A stretch of 64,000 nt of DNA, taken from positions 1 through 64,000 of the forward strand of contig CAXFZM010000028.1 of assembly GCA_964007475.1 (NCBI GenBank), written 5' to 3'. Source of the stretch: Hybos culiciformis (lineage: Eukaryota > Arthropoda > Insecta > Diptera > Hybotidae). Made by a program: the position numbers and the translations under genes. Positions 10,398 to 23,772 of the stretch are shown here, one piece after another. Each line of letters begins with the position of its first letter. Position 1 is the stretch's first letter. The notes under the pieces were generated by a model. The model was not told the origin of the DNA, did no database searches, and saw only the letters and a list, made by a program, of their open reading frames with translations.

Positions 10398-12073
10398 CTC
10401 CGGATCTAGAAAACCGATTTTCATAAAAATTGCACAGAAAGAAGCGTAATTTCTAGACCTTTAATTTAAGCCAAAAACGGAGGTCCGCCGAAGTCTGGAG
10501 CCGGAGTAATGAACAAAAAACCAGCCCAAAGTCAACATTTTATGTGTTAAAGTTAGGGGGTTTGCTCACCTTATCGTTTATTTCTCTGGATCTAGAAAAC
10601 CGATTGTCATAAAAGTTGCACAGAAAGAAGCGTAATTTCTAGACCTTTAATTTAAGCCAAAAACGGAAGTTCTCCGAGGTCTGGAGCCGGAGTAATGAAC
10701 AAAAAACCAGCCCAAAGTCAACATTTTATGTGTTAAAGTTAGGGGGTTTGCTCACCTTATCGTTTACTTCTCCGGATCTAGAAAACCGATTTTCATAAAA
10801 ATTGCACAGAAAGAAGCGTAATTTCTAGACCTTTAATTTAAGCCAAAAACGGAGGTTCTCCGAGGTCTAGAGCCGGAGTAATGAACAAAAAACCAGCCCA
10901 AAGTCAACATTTTATGTGTTAAAGTTAGGGGGTTTGCTCACCTTATCGTTTATTTCTCTGGATCTAGAAAACCGATTTTCATAAAAATTGCACAGAAAGA
11001 AGCGTAATTTCTAGACCTTTAGTTTAAGCCAAAAAAGGAGGTCCGCCGAAGTCTGGAGCCGGAGTAATGAACAAAAAACCATCCCAAAGTCAACATTTTA
11101 TGTGTTAAAGTTATGGGGTTTGCTCACCTTATCGTTTATTTCTCCGGATCTAGAAAACCGATTTTCTTAAAAATTGCACAGAAAGAAGCGTAATTTCTAG
11201 ACCTTTAATTTAAGCCAAAAACGGAGGTTCTCCGAGGTCTGGAGCCGGAGTAATGAACAAAAAACCAGCCCAAAGTCAACATTTTATGTGTTAAAGTTAG
11301 GGGGTTTGCTCACCTTATCGTTTACTTCTCCGGATCTAGAAAACCGATTTTCATAAAAATTGCACAGAAAGAAGCGTAATTTCTAGACCTTTAATTTAAG
11401 CTAAAAACGGAGGTCCGCCGAAGTCTGGAGCCGGAGTAATGAACAAAAAACCAGCCCAAAGTCAACATTTTATGTGTTAAAGTTAGGGGGTTTGCTCACC
11501 TTATCGTTTATTTCTCCGGATCTAGAAAACCGATTTTCATAAAAATTGTACAGAAAGAAGCGTAATTTCTAGACCTTTAATTTAAGCCAAAAACGGAGGT
11601 CCGCCGAAGTCTGGAGCCGGAGTAATGAACAAAAAACCAGCCCAAAGTCAACATTTTATGTGTTAAAGTTAGGGGGTTTGCTCACCTTATCGTTTATTTC
11701 TCTGGATCTAGAAAACCGATTGTCATAAAAGTTGCACAGAAAGAAGCGTAATTTCTAGACCTTAATTAATTTAAGCCAAAAACGGAAGTTCTCCGAGGTC
11801 TGGAGCCGGAGTAATGAACAAAAAACCAGCCCAAAGTCAACATTTTATGTGTTAAAGTTAGGAATTTGCTCACCTTATCGTTTATTTCTCCGGATCTAGA
11901 AAACCGATTTACATAAAAATTGCACAGAAAGAAGCGTAATTTCTAGACCTTTAATTTAAGCTAAAAACGGAGGTTCTCCGAGGTCTAGAGCCGGAGTAAT
12001 GAACAAAAAACCAGCCCAAAGTCAACATTTTATGTGTTAAAGTTAGGGGGTTTGCTCACCTTATCGTTTACTT
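10398..12073 (+). repeat. Nine-monomer block repeated 7425 bp downstream, copy 1
   Basis: Monomers at 10398, 10584, 10770, 10956, 11142, 11328, 11514, 11700 and 11888 match the series beginning at 17823. Shared rare markers are GTTATGGGGTTTG and GATTTTCTTAAAAATTG (C of CTTAAAAA at 11166 and 18591, offset 7425). The B copy at 11700 has a private three-base gain, CTTAATTAATTTAAG, so the offset drops to 7422 after it. Confidence 0.8.
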
Positions 12074-15000
12074 CTCCGGATCTAGAAAACCGATTTTCAT
12101 AAAAATTGCACAGAAAGAAGCGTAATTTCTAGACCTTTAATTTAAGCCAAAAACGGAGGTTCTCCAAGTCTAGAGCCGGAGTAATGAACAAAAAACCAGC
12201 CCAAAGTCAACATTTTATGTGTTAAAGTTAGGGGGTTTGCTCACCTTATCGTTTATTTCTCTGGATCTAGAAAACCGATTTTCATAAAAATTGCACAGAA
12301 AGAAGCGTAATTTCTACACCTTTAATTTAAGCCAAAAACGGAGGTTCTCCGAGGTCTAGAGCCGGAGTAATGAACAAAAAACCAGCCCAAAGTCAACATT
12401 TTATGTGTTAAAGTTAGGGGGTTTGCTCACCTTATCGTTTACTTCTCCGGATCTAGAAAACCGATTTTCATAAAAATTGCACAGAAAGAAGCGTAATTTC
12501 TAGACCTTTAATTTAAGCTAAAAACGGAGGTCCGCCGAAGTCTGGAGCCGGAGTAATGAACAAAAAACCAGCCCAAAGTCAACATTTTATGTGTTAAAGT
12601 TAGGGGGTTTGCTCACCTTATCGTTTACTTCTCCGGATCTAGAAAACCGATTTTCATAAAAATTGCACAGAAAGAAGCGTAATTTCTAGACCTTTAATTT
12701 AAGCTAAAAACGGAGGTCCGCCGAAGTCTGGAGCCGGAGTAATGAACAAAAAACCAGCCCAAAGTCAACATTTTATGTGTTAAAGTTAGGGGGTTTGCTC
12801 ACCTTATCGTATACTTCTAAGGATCTAGAAAACCGATTTTCATAAAAATTGCACAGAAAGAAGCGTAATTTCTAGACCTTTAAATTAAGCCAAAAACGGA
12901 GGTTCTCTGAGGTCTGGAGCCGGAGTAATGAACAAAAAACCAGCCCAAAGTCAACATTTTATGTGTTAAAGTTAGGGGGTTTGCTCACCTTATCGTTTAC
13001 TTCTCCGGATCTAGAAAACCGATTTTCATAAAAATTGCACAGAAAGAAGCGTAATTTCTAGACCTTTAATTTAAGCCAAAAACGGAGGTTCTCCGAGGTC
13101 TGGAGCCGGAGTAATGAACCAAAAACCAGCCCAAAGTCAACATTTTAGGTGTTAAAGTTAGGGGGTTTGCTCACCTTATCGTTTATTTCTCCGGATCTAG
13201 AAAACCGATTTTCATAAAAATTGCACAGAAAGAAGCGTAATTTCTAGACCTTTAATTTAAGCCAAAAACGGAGGTCCGCTGAAGTCTGGAGCCGGAGTAA
13301 TGAACAAAAAACCAGCCCAAAGTCAACAATTTATGTGTTAAAGTTAGGGGGTTTGCTCACCTTATCGTTTATTTCTCTGGATCTAGAAAACCGATTGTCA
13401 TAAAAGTTGCACAGAAAGAAGCGTAATTTCTAGACCTTTAATTTAAGCCAAAAACGGAAGTTCTCCGAGGTCTGGAGCCGGAGTAATGAACAAAAAACCA
13501 GCCCAAAGTCAACATTTTATGTGTTAAAGTTAGGAATTTGCTCACCTTATCGTTTATTTCTCCGGATCTAGAAAACCGATTTACATAAAAATTGCACAGA
13601 AAGAAGCGTAATTTCTAGACCTTTAATTTAAGCTAAAAACGGAGGTTCTCCGAGGTCTAGAGCCGGAGTAATGAACAAAAAACCAGCCCAAAGTCAACAT
13701 TTTATGTGTTAAAGTTAGGAATTTGCTCACCTTATCGTTTATTTCTCCGGATCTAGAAAACCGATTTACATAAAAATTGCACAGAAAGAAGCGTAATTTC
13801 TAGACCTTTAATTTAAGCTAAAAACGGAGGTCCGCCGAAGTCTGGAGCCGGAGTAATGAACAAAAAACCAGCCCAAAGTCAACATTTTATGTGTTAAAGT
13901 TAGGGGGTTTGCTCACCTTATCGTATACTTCTCCGGATCTAGAAAACCGATTTTCATAAAAATTGCACAGAAAGAAGCGTAATTTCTAGACCTTTAATTT
14001 AAGCCGAAAACGGAGGTCCGCCGAAGTCTGGAGCCGGAGTAATGAACAAAAAACCAGCCCAAAGTCAACATTTTATGTGTTAAAGTTAGGGGGTTTGCTC
14101 ACCTTATCGTTTATTTCTCTGGATCTAGAAAACCGATTGTCATAAAAAATGCACAGAAAGAAGCGTAATTTCTAGACCTTTAATTTAAGCCAAAAACGGA
14201 AGTTCTCCGAAGTCTGGAGCCGGAGTAATGAACAAAAAACCAGCCCAAAGTCAACATTTTATGTGTTAAAGTTAGGGGGTTTGCTCACCTTATCGTTTAT
14301 TTCTCTGGATCTAGAAAACCGATTGTCATAAAAGTTGCACAGAAAGAAGCGTAATTTCTAGACCTTTAATTTAAGCCAAAAACGGAAGTTCTCCGAGGTC
14401 TGGAGCCGGAGTAATGAACAAAAAACCAGCCCAAAGTCAACATTTTATGTGTTAAAGTTAGGAATTTGCTCACCTTATCGTTTATTTCTCCGGATCTAGA
14501 AAACCGATTTACATAAAAATTGCACAGAAAGAAGCGTAATTTCTAGACCTTTAATTTAAGCTAAAAACGGAGGTTCTCCGAGGTCTAGAGCCGGAGTAAT
14601 GAACAAAAAACCAGCCCAAAGTCAACATTTTATGTGTTAAAGTTAGGAATTTGCTCACCTTATCGTTTATTTCTCCGGATCTAGAAAACCGATTTACATA
14701 AAAATTGCACAGAAAGAAGCGTAATTTCTAGACCTTTAATTTAAGCTAAAAACGGAGGTCCGCCGAAGTCTGGAGCCGGAGTAATGAACAAAAAACCAGC
14801 CCAAAGTCAACATTTTATGTGTTAAAGTTAGGGGGTTTGCTCACCTTATCGTATACTTCTCCGGATCTAGAAAACCGATTTTCATAAAAATTGCACAGAA
14901 AGAAGCGTAATTTCTAGACCTTTAATTTAAGCCAAAAACGGAGGTCCGCCGAAGTCTGGAGCCGGAGTAATGAACAAAAAACCAGCCCAAAGTCAACATT

Positions 15001-16342
15001 TTATGTGTTAAAGTTAGGGGGTTTGCTCACCTTATCGTTTATTTCTCTGGATCTAGAAAACCGATTGTCATAAAAGTTGCACAGAAAGAAGCGTAATTTC
15101 TAGACCTTTAATTTAAGCCAAAAACGGAAGTTCTCCGAGGTCTGGAGCCGGAGTAATGAACAAAAAACCAGCCCAAAGTCAACATTTTATGTGTTAAAGT
15201 TAGGAATTTGCTCACCTTATCGTTTATTTCTCCGGATCTAGAAAACCGATTTACATAAAAATTGCACAGAAAGAAGCGTAATTTCTAGACCTTTAATTTA
15301 AGCTAAAAACGGAGGTTCTCCGAGGTCTAGAGCCGGAGTAATGAACAAAAAACCAGCCCAAAGTCAACATTTTATGTGTTAAAGTTAGGAATTTGCTCAC
15401 CTTATCGTTTATTTCTCCGGATCTAGAAAACCGATTTACATAAAAATTGCACAGAAAGAAGCGTAATTTCTAGACCTTTAATTTAAGCTAAAAACGGAGG
15501 TCCGCCGAAGTCTGGAGCCGGAGTAATGGACAAAAAACCAGCCCAAAGTCAACATTTTATGTGTTAAAGTTAGGGAGTTTGCTCACCTTATCGTTTATTT
15601 CTCCGGATCTAGAAAACCGATTTTCATAAAAATTGCACAGAAAGAAGCGTAATTTCTAGACCTTTAATTTAAGCCAAAAACGGAGGTCCGCCGAAGTCTG
15701 GAGCCGGAGTAATGAACAAAAAACCAGCCCAAAGTCAACATTTTATGTGTTAAAGTTAGGAATTTGCTCACCTTATCGTTTATTTCTCCGGATCTAGAAA
15801 ACCGATTTACATAAAAATTGCACAGAAAGAAGCGTAATTTCTAGACCTTTAATTTAAGCTAAAAACGGAGGTTCTCCGAGGTCTAGAGCCGGAGTAATGA
15901 ACAAAAAACCAGCCCAAAGTCAACATTTTATGTGTTAAAGTTAGGAATTTGCTCACCTTATCGTTTATTTCTCCGGATCTAGAAAACCGATTTACATAAA
16001 AATTGCACAGAAAGAAGCGTAATTTCTAGACCTTTAATTTAAGCTAAAAACGGAGGTCCGCCGAAGTCTGGAGCCGGAGTAATGAACAAAAAACCAGCCC
16101 AAAGTCAACATTTTATGTGTTAAAGTTAGGGGGTTTGCTCACCTTATCGTATACTTCTCCGGATCTAGAAAACCGATTTTCATAAAAATTGCACAGAAAG
16201 AAGCGTAATTTCTAGACCTTTAATTTAAGCCGAAAACGGAGGTCCGCCGAAGTCTGGAGCCGGAGTAATGAACAAAAAACCAGCCCAAAGTCAACATTTT
16301 ATGTGTTAAAGTTAGGGGGTTTGCTCACCTTATCGTTTATTT
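12074..16342 (+). repeat. Shuffled A-B-C-D modules
   Basis: This region holds satellite only. It includes E and G-like copies at 12259 and 12445, the rare CTAAGGATCT start at 12817 (also at 4088), full A-B-C-D runs from 13189 and 14859, and a B-C-D run from 14303. A marker AAGCCGAAAACGG in an A copy (14001) recurs at 16227 after the same C-D pair, giving an offset of 2226 bp (12 monomers). The tetramer order is kept but its boundaries have been cut and rejoined several times. Confidence 0.82.
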
Positions 16343-17636
16343 CTCTGGATCTAGAAAACCGATTGTCATAAAAGTTGCACAGAAAGAAGCGTAATTTCTA
16401 GACCTTTAATTTAAGCCAAAAACGGAAGTTCTCCGAGGTCTGGAGCCGGAGTAATGAACAAAAAACCAGCCCAAAGTCAACATTTTATGTGTTAAAGTTA
16501 GGAATTTGCTCACCTTATCGTTTATTTCTCCGGATCTAGAAAACCGATTTACATAAAAATTGCACAGAAAGAAGCGTAATTTCTAGACCTTTAATTTAAG
16601 CTAAAAACGGAGGTTCTCCGAGGTCTAGAGCCGGAGTAATGAACAAAAAACCAGCCCAAAGTCATTTTATGTGTTAAAGTTAGGGGGTTTGCTCACCTTA
16701 TCGTTTACTTCTCCGGATCTAGAAAACCGATTTTCATAAAAATTGCACAGAAAGAAGCGTAATTTCTAGACCTTTAGTTTAAGCCAAAAAAGGAGGTCCG
16801 CCGAAGTCTGGAGCCGGAGTAATGAACAAAAAACCAGCCCAAAGTCAACATTTTATGTGTTAAAGTTAGGGGGTTTGCTCACCTTATCGTTTATTTCTCC
16901 GTATCTAGAAAACCGATTTTCATAAAAATTGCACAGAAAGAAGCGTAATTTCTAGACCTTTAATTTAAGCCAAAAACGGAGGTTCTCCGAGGTCTGGAGC
17001 CGGAGTAATGAACCAAAAACCAGCCCAAAGTCAACATTTTAGGTGTTAAAGTTAGGGGGTTTGCTCACCTTATCGTTTATTTCTCTGGATCTAGAAAACC
17101 GATTGTCATAAAAGTTGCACAGAAAGAAGCGTAATTTCTAGACCTTTAATTTAAGCCAAAAACGGAAGTTCTCCGAGGTCTGGAGCCGGAGTAATGAACA
17201 AAAAACCAGCCCAAAGTCAACATTTTATGTGTTAAAGTTAGGAATTTGCTCACCTTATCGTTTATTTCTCCGGATCTAGAAAACCGATTTACATAAAAAT
17301 TGCACAGAAAGAAGCGTAATTTCTAGACCTTTAATTTAAGCTAAAAACGGAGGTTCTCCGAGGTCTAGAGCCGGAGTAATGAACAAAAAACCAGCCCAAA
17401 GTCATTTTATGTGTTAAAGTTAGGGGGTTTGCTCACCTTATCGTTTACTTCTCCGGATCTAGAAAACCGATTTTCATAAAAATTGCACAGAAAGAAGCGT
17501 AATTTCTAGACCTTTAGTTTAAGCCAAAAAAGGAGGTCCGCCGAAGTCTGGAGCCGGAGTAATGAACAAAAAACCAGCCCAAAGTCAACATTTTATGTGT
17601 TAAAGTTAGGGGGTTAGCTCACCTTATCGTTTATTT
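16343..17636 (+). repeat. 740-bp tetramer, one full copy and most of a second
   Basis: The unit is B, C with the GTCATTTTATG deletion, a TTTAGTTT monomer, then the CTCCGTATCT monomer. It starts at 16343 and begins again at 17083, an offset of exactly 740 bp (four monomers less one base in B and three in C). The second copy stops after its third monomer (17451-17636). Confidence 0.86.
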
Positions 17637-17822
17637 CTCCGGATCTAGAAAACCGATTTTCATAAAAATTGCACAGAAAGAAGCGTAATTTCTAGACCTT
17701 TAATTTAAGCCAAAAACGGAGGTTCTCCGAGGTCTAGGGCCGGAGTAATGAACAAAAAACCAGCCCAAAGTCAACATTTTATGTGTTAAAGTTAGGGGGT
17801 TAGCTCACCTTATCGTTTATTT

Positions 17823-19495
17823 CTCCGGATCTAGAAAACCGATTTTCATAAAAATTGCACAGAAAGAAGCGTAATTTCTAGACCTTTAATTTAAGCCAAA
17901 AACGGAGGTCCGCCGAAGTCTGGAGCCGGAGTAATGAACAAAAAACCAGCCCAAAGTCAACATTTTATGTGTTAAAGTTAGAGGGTTTGCTCACCTTATC
18001 GTTTATTTCTCTGGATCTAGAAAACCGATTGTCATAAAGGTTGCACAGAAAGAAGCGTAATTTCTAGACCTTTAATTTAAGCCAAAAACGGAAGTTCTCC
18101 GAGGTCTGGAGCCGGAGTAATGAACAAAAAACCAGCCCAAAGTCAACATTTTATGTGTTAAAGTTAGGGGGTTTGCTCACCTTATCGTTTACTTCTCCGG
18201 ATCTAGAAAACCGATTTTCATAAAAATTGCACAGAAAGAAGCGTAATTTCTAGACCTTTAATTTAAGCCAAAAACGGAGGTTCTCCGAGGTCTAGAGCCG
18301 GAGTAATGAACAAAAAACCAGCCCAAAGTCAACATTTTATGTGTTAAAGTTAGGGGGTTTGCTCACCTTATCGTTTATTTCTCTGGATCTAGAAAACCGA
18401 TTTTCATAAAAATTGCACAGAAAGAAGCGTAATTTCTAGACCTTTAGTTTAAGCCAAAAAAGGAGGTCCGCCGAAGTCTGGAGCCGGAGTAATGAACAAA
18501 AAACCAGCCCAAAGTCAACATTTTATGTGTTAAAGTTATGGGGTTTGCTCACCTTATCGTTTATTTCTCCGGATATAGAAAACCGATTTTCTTAAAAATT
18601 GCACAGAAAGAAGCGTAATTTCTAGACCTTTAAATTAAGCCAAAAACGGAGGTTCTCCGAGGTCTGGAGCCGGAGTAATGAACAAAAAACCAGCCCAAAG
18701 TCAACATTTTATGTGTTAAAGTTAGGGGGTTTGCTCACCTTATCGTTTACTTCTCCGGATCTAGAAAACCGATTTTCATAAAAATTGCACAGAAAGAAGC
18801 GTAATTTCTAGACCTTTAATTTAAGCTAAAAACGGAGGTCCGCCGAAGTCTGGAGCCGGAGTAATGAACAAAAAACCAGCCCAAAGTCAACATTTTATGT
18901 GTTAAAGTTAGGGGGTTTGCTCACCTTATCGTTTATTTCTCCGGATCTAGAAAACCGATTTTCATAAAAATGGCACAGAAAGAAGCGTAATTTCTAGACC
19001 TTTAATTTAAGCCAAAAACGGAGGTCCGCCGAAGTCTGGAGCTGGAGTAATGAACAAAAAACCAGCCCAAAGTCAACATTTTATGTGTTAAAGTTAGGGG
19101 GTTTGCTCACCTTATCGTTTATTTCTCTGGATCTAGAAAACCGATTGTCATAAAAATTGCACAGAAAGAAGCATTATTTCTAGACCTTTAATTTAAGCCA
19201 AAAACGGAAGTTCTCCGAGGTCTGGAGCCGGAGTAATGAACAAAAAACCAGCCCAAAGTCAACATTTTATGTGTTAAAGTTAGGAATTTGCTCACCTTAT
19301 CGTTTATTTCTCCGGATCTAGAAAACCGATTTACATAAAAATTGCACAGAAAGAAGCGTAATTTCTAGACCTTTAATTTAAGCTAAAAACGGAGGTTCTC
19401 CGAGGTCTAGAGCCGGAGTAATGAACAAAAAACCAGCCCAAAGTCAACATTTTATGTGTTAAAGTTAGGGGGTTTGCTCACCTTATCGTTTACTT
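17823..19495 (+). repeat. Nine-monomer block, copy 2 of the 7425-bp-offset duplication
   Basis: This block matches 10398-12073 in monomer order and in the rare GTTATGGGG and CTTAAAAATTG markers. Private changes here include GGATATAG near 18572, ATGGCACAG near 18970 and GCATTATTTC near 19172. Confidence 0.8.
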
Positions 19496-22400
19496 CTCCG
19501 GATCTAGAAAACCGATTTTCATAAAAATTGCACAGAAAGAAGCGTAATTTCTAGACCTTTAATTTAAGCCAAAAACGGAGGTTCTCCGAGGTCTAGAGCC
19601 GGAGTAATGAACAAAAAACCAGCCCAAAGTCAACATTTTATGTGTTAAAGTTAGGGGGTTTGCTCACCTTATCGTTTACTTCTCCGGATCTAGAAAACCG
19701 ATTTTCATAAAAATTGCACAGAAAGAAGCGTAATTTCTAGACCTTTAATTTAAGCTAAAAACGGAGGTTCTCCGAGGTCTAGAGCCGGAGTAATGAACAA
19801 AAAACCAGCCCAAAGTCAACATTTTATGTGTTAAAGTTAGGGGGTTTGCTCACCTTATCGTTTATTTCTCTGGATCTAGAAAACCGATTTTCATAAAAAT
19901 TGCACAGAAAGAAGCGTAATTTCTACACCTTTAATTTAAGCCAAAAACGGAGGTTCTCCGAGGTCTAGAGCCGGAGTAATGAACAAAAAACCAGCCCAAA
20001 GTCAACATTTTATGTGTTAAAGTTAGGGGGTTTGCTCACCTTATCGTTTACTTCTCCGGATCTAGAAAACCGATTTTCATAAAAATTGCACAGAAAGAAG
20101 CGTAATTTCTAGACCTTTAATTTAAGCTAAAAACGGAGGTCCGCCGAAGTCTGGAGCCGGAGTAATGAACAAAAAACCATCCCAAAGTCAACATTTTATG
20201 TGTTAAAGTTAGGGGGTTTGCTCACCTTATCGTTTACTTCTCCGGATCTAGAAAACCGATTTTCATAAAAATTGCACAGAAAGAAGCGTAATTTCTAGAC
20301 CTTTAGTTTAAGCCAAAAAAGGAGGTCCGCCGAAGTCTGGAGCCGGGGTAATGAACAAAAAACCAGCCCAAAGTCAACATTTTATGTGTTAAAGTTAGGG
20401 GGTTAGCTCACCTTATCGTTTATTTCTCCGGATCTAGAAAACCGATTTTCATAAAAATTGCACAGAAAGAAGCGTAATTTCTAGACCTTTAATTTAAGCC
20501 AAAAACGGAGGTTCTCCGAGGTCTAGGGCCGGAGTAATGAACAAAAAACCAGCCCAAAGTCAACATTTTATGTGTTAAAGTTAGGGGGTTTGCTCACCTT
20601 ATCGTTTATTTCTCTGGATCTAGAAAACCGATTTTCATAAAAATTGCACAGAAAGAAGCGTAATTTCTACACCTTTAATTTAAGCCAAAAACGGAGGTTC
20701 TCCGAGGTCTAGAGCCGGAGTAATGAACAAAAAACCAGCCCAAAGTCAACATTTTATGTGTTAAAGTTAGGGGGTTTGCTCACCTTATCGTTTACTTCTC
20801 CGGATCTAGAAAACCGATTTTCATAAAAATTGCACAGAAAGAAGCGTAATTTCTAGACCTTTAATTTAAGCTAAAAACGGAGGTCCGCCGAAGTCTGGAG
20901 CCGGAGTAATGAACAAAAAACCGGCCCAAAGTCAACATTTTATGTGTTAAAGTTAGGTGGTTTGCTCACCTTATCGTTTATTTCTCCGGATCTAGAAAAC
21001 CGATTTTCATAAAAATTGCACAGAGAGAAGCGTAATTTCTAGACCTTTAGTTTAGGCCAAAAAAGGAGGTCCGCCGAAGTCTGGAGCCGGAGTAATGAAC
21101 AAAAAACCAGCCCAAAGTCAACATTTTATGTGTTAAAGTTAGGGGGTTTGCTCACCTTATCGTTTATTTCTCCGGATCTAGAAAACCGATTTTCATAAAA
21201 ATTGCACAGAAAGAAGCGTAATTTCTAGACCTTTAATTTAAGCCAAAAACGGAGGTCCGCCGAAGTCTGGAGCCGGAGTAATGAACAAAAAACCAGCCCA
21301 AAGTCAACATTTTATGTGTTAAAGTTAGGGGGTTTGCTCACCTTATCGTTTATTTCTCTGGATCTAGAAAACCGATTGTCATAAAAGTTGCACAGAAAGA
21401 AGCGTAATTTCTAGACCTTTAATTTAAGCCAAAAACGGAAGTTCTCCGAGGTCTGGAGCCGGAGTAATGAACAAAAAACCAGCCCAAAGTCAACATTTTA
21501 TGTGTTAAAGTTAGGAATTTGCTCACCTTATCGTTTATTTCTCCGGATCTAGAAAACCGATTTACATAAAAATTGCACAGAAAGAAGCGTAATTTCTAGA
21601 CCTTTAATTTAAGCTAAAAACGGAGGTTCTCCGAGGTCTAGAGCCGGAGTAATGAACAAAAAACCAGCCCAAAGTCAACATTTTATGTGTTAAAGTTAGG
21701 GGGTTTGCTCACCTTATCGTTTACTTCTCCGGATCTAGAAAACCGATTTTCATAAAAATTGCACAGAAAGAAGCGTAATTTCTAGACCTTTAATTTAAGC
21801 CAAAAACGGAGGTTCTCCGAGGTCTAGAGCCGGAGTAATGAACAAAAAACCAGCCCAAAGTCAACATTTTATGTGTTAAAGTTAGGGGGTTTGCTCACCT
21901 TATCGTTTATTTCTCTGGATCTAGAAAACCGATTTTCATAAAAATTGCACAGAAAGAAGCGTAATTTCTACACCTTTAATTTAAGCCAAAAACGGAGGTT
22001 CTCCGAGGTCTGGAGCCGGAGTAATGAACAAAAAACCAGCCCAAAGTCAACATTTTATGTGTTAAAGTTAGGGGGTTTGCTCACCTTATCGTTTACTTCT
22101 CCGGATCTAGAAAACCGATTTTCATAAAAATTGCACAGAAAGAAGCGTAATTTCTAGACCTTTAGTTTAAGCCAAAAAAGGAGGTCCGCCGAAGTCTGGA
22201 GCCGGGGTAATGAACAAAAAACCAGCCCAAAGTCAACATTTTATGTGTTAAAGTTAGGGGGTTAGCTCACCTTATCGTTTATTTCTCCGGATCTAGAAAA
22301 CCGATTTTCATAAAAATTGCACAGAAAGAAGCGTAATTTCTACACCTTTAATTTAAGCCAAAAACGGAGGTTCTCCGAGGTCTGGAGCTGGAGTAATGAA

Positions 22401-23772
22401 CAAAAAACCAGCCCAAAGTCAACATTTTATGTGTTAAAGTTAGGGGGTTTGCTCACCTTATCGTTTACTTCTCCGGATCTAGAAAACCGATTTTCATAAA
22501 AATTGCACAGAAAGAAGCGTAATTTCTAGACCTTTAATTTAAGCTAAAAACGGAGGTCCGCCGAAGTCTGGAGCCGGAGTAATGAACAAAAAACCAGCCC
22601 AAAGTCAACATTTTATGTGTTAAAGTTAGGGGGTTTGCTCACCTTATCGTTTACTTCTCCGGATCTAGAAAACCGATTTTCATAAAAATTGCACAGAAAG
22701 AAGCGTAATTTCTAGACCTTTAGTTTAAGCCAAAAAAGGAGGTCCGCCGAAGTCTGGAGCCGGGGTAATGAACAAAAAACCAGCCCAAAGTCAACATTTT
22801 ATGTGTTAAAGTTAGGGGGTTAGCTCACCTTATCGTTTATTTCTCCGGATCTAGAAAACCGATTTTCATAAAAATTGCACAGAAACAAGCGTAATTTCTA
22901 GACCTTTAATTTAAGCCAAAAACGGAGGTTCTCCGAGGTCTAGGGCCGGAGTAATGAACAAAAAACCAGCCCAAAGTCAACATTTTATGTGTTAAAGTTA
23001 GGGGGTTTGCTCACCTTATCGTTTATTTCTCTGGATCTAGAAAACCGATTTTCATAAAAATTGCACAGAAAGAAGCGTAATTTCTACACCTTTAATTTAA
23101 GCCAAAAACGGAGGTTCTCCGAGGTCTAGAGCCGGAGTAATGAACAAAAAACCAGCCCAAAGTCAACATTTTATGTGTTAAAGTTAGGGGGTTTGCTCAC
23201 CTTATCGTTTACTTCTCCGGATCTAGAAAACCGATTTTCATAAAAATTGCACAGAAAGAAGCGTAATTTCTAGACCTTTAATTTAAGCTAAAAACGGAGG
23301 TCCGCCGAAGTCTGGAGCCGGAGTAATGAACAAAAAACCGGCCCAAAGTCAACATTTTATGTGTTAAAGTTAGGTGGTTTGCTCACCTTATCGTTTATTT
23401 CTCCGGATCTAGAAAACCGATTTTCATAAAAATTGCACAGAGAGAAGCGTAATTTCTAGACCTTTAGTTTAAGCCAAAAAAGGAGGTCCGCCGAAGTCTG
23501 GAGCCGGAGTAATGAACAAAAAACCAGCCCAAAGTCAACATTTTATGTGTTAAAGTTAGGGGGTTTGCTCACCTTATCGTTTATTTCTCCGGATCTAGAA
23601 AACCGATTTTCATAAAAATTGCACAGAAAGAAGCGTAATTTCTAGACCTTTAATTTAAGCCAAAAACGGAGGTCCGCCGAAGTCTGGAGCCGGAGTAATG
23701 AACAAAAAACCAGCCCAAAGTCAACATTTTATGTGTTAAAGTTAGGGGGTTTGCTCACCTTATCGTTTATTT
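19496..23772 (+). repeat. Region of E, F, G, H modules
   Basis: Types E (CTACACC), F (CTAGGGCC), G (ACCGGCCC, GGTGGTTT) and H (CAGAGAG with TTTAGTTT) become common here. The order E-G-H-A-B-C is seen from 20612 and again from 23029. H copies at 20984 and 23401 are 2417 bp apart (13 monomers). Two monomers in this stretch, at 21913 and 22285, combine CTACACC with a GTCTGG block. That removes the usual in-frame stops and yields 60-codon open frames, which I do not regard as genes. Confidence 0.82.

Noticed and set aside
21945..22127. 60-codon open frame (TTG start) inside a monomer
   Set aside because: The frame is open only because this E-like monomer has CTACACC instead of CTAGACC and GTCTGG instead of GTCTAG, which removes two in-frame TAG codons. 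It starts on TTG, ends at the TAA found in almost every monomer, and has no sign of selection. It is satellite, not a gene.
22317..22499. Second 60-codon open frame
   Set aside because: It has the same cause as the frame at 21945 and differs by a single residue. It is a product of the satellite monomer.
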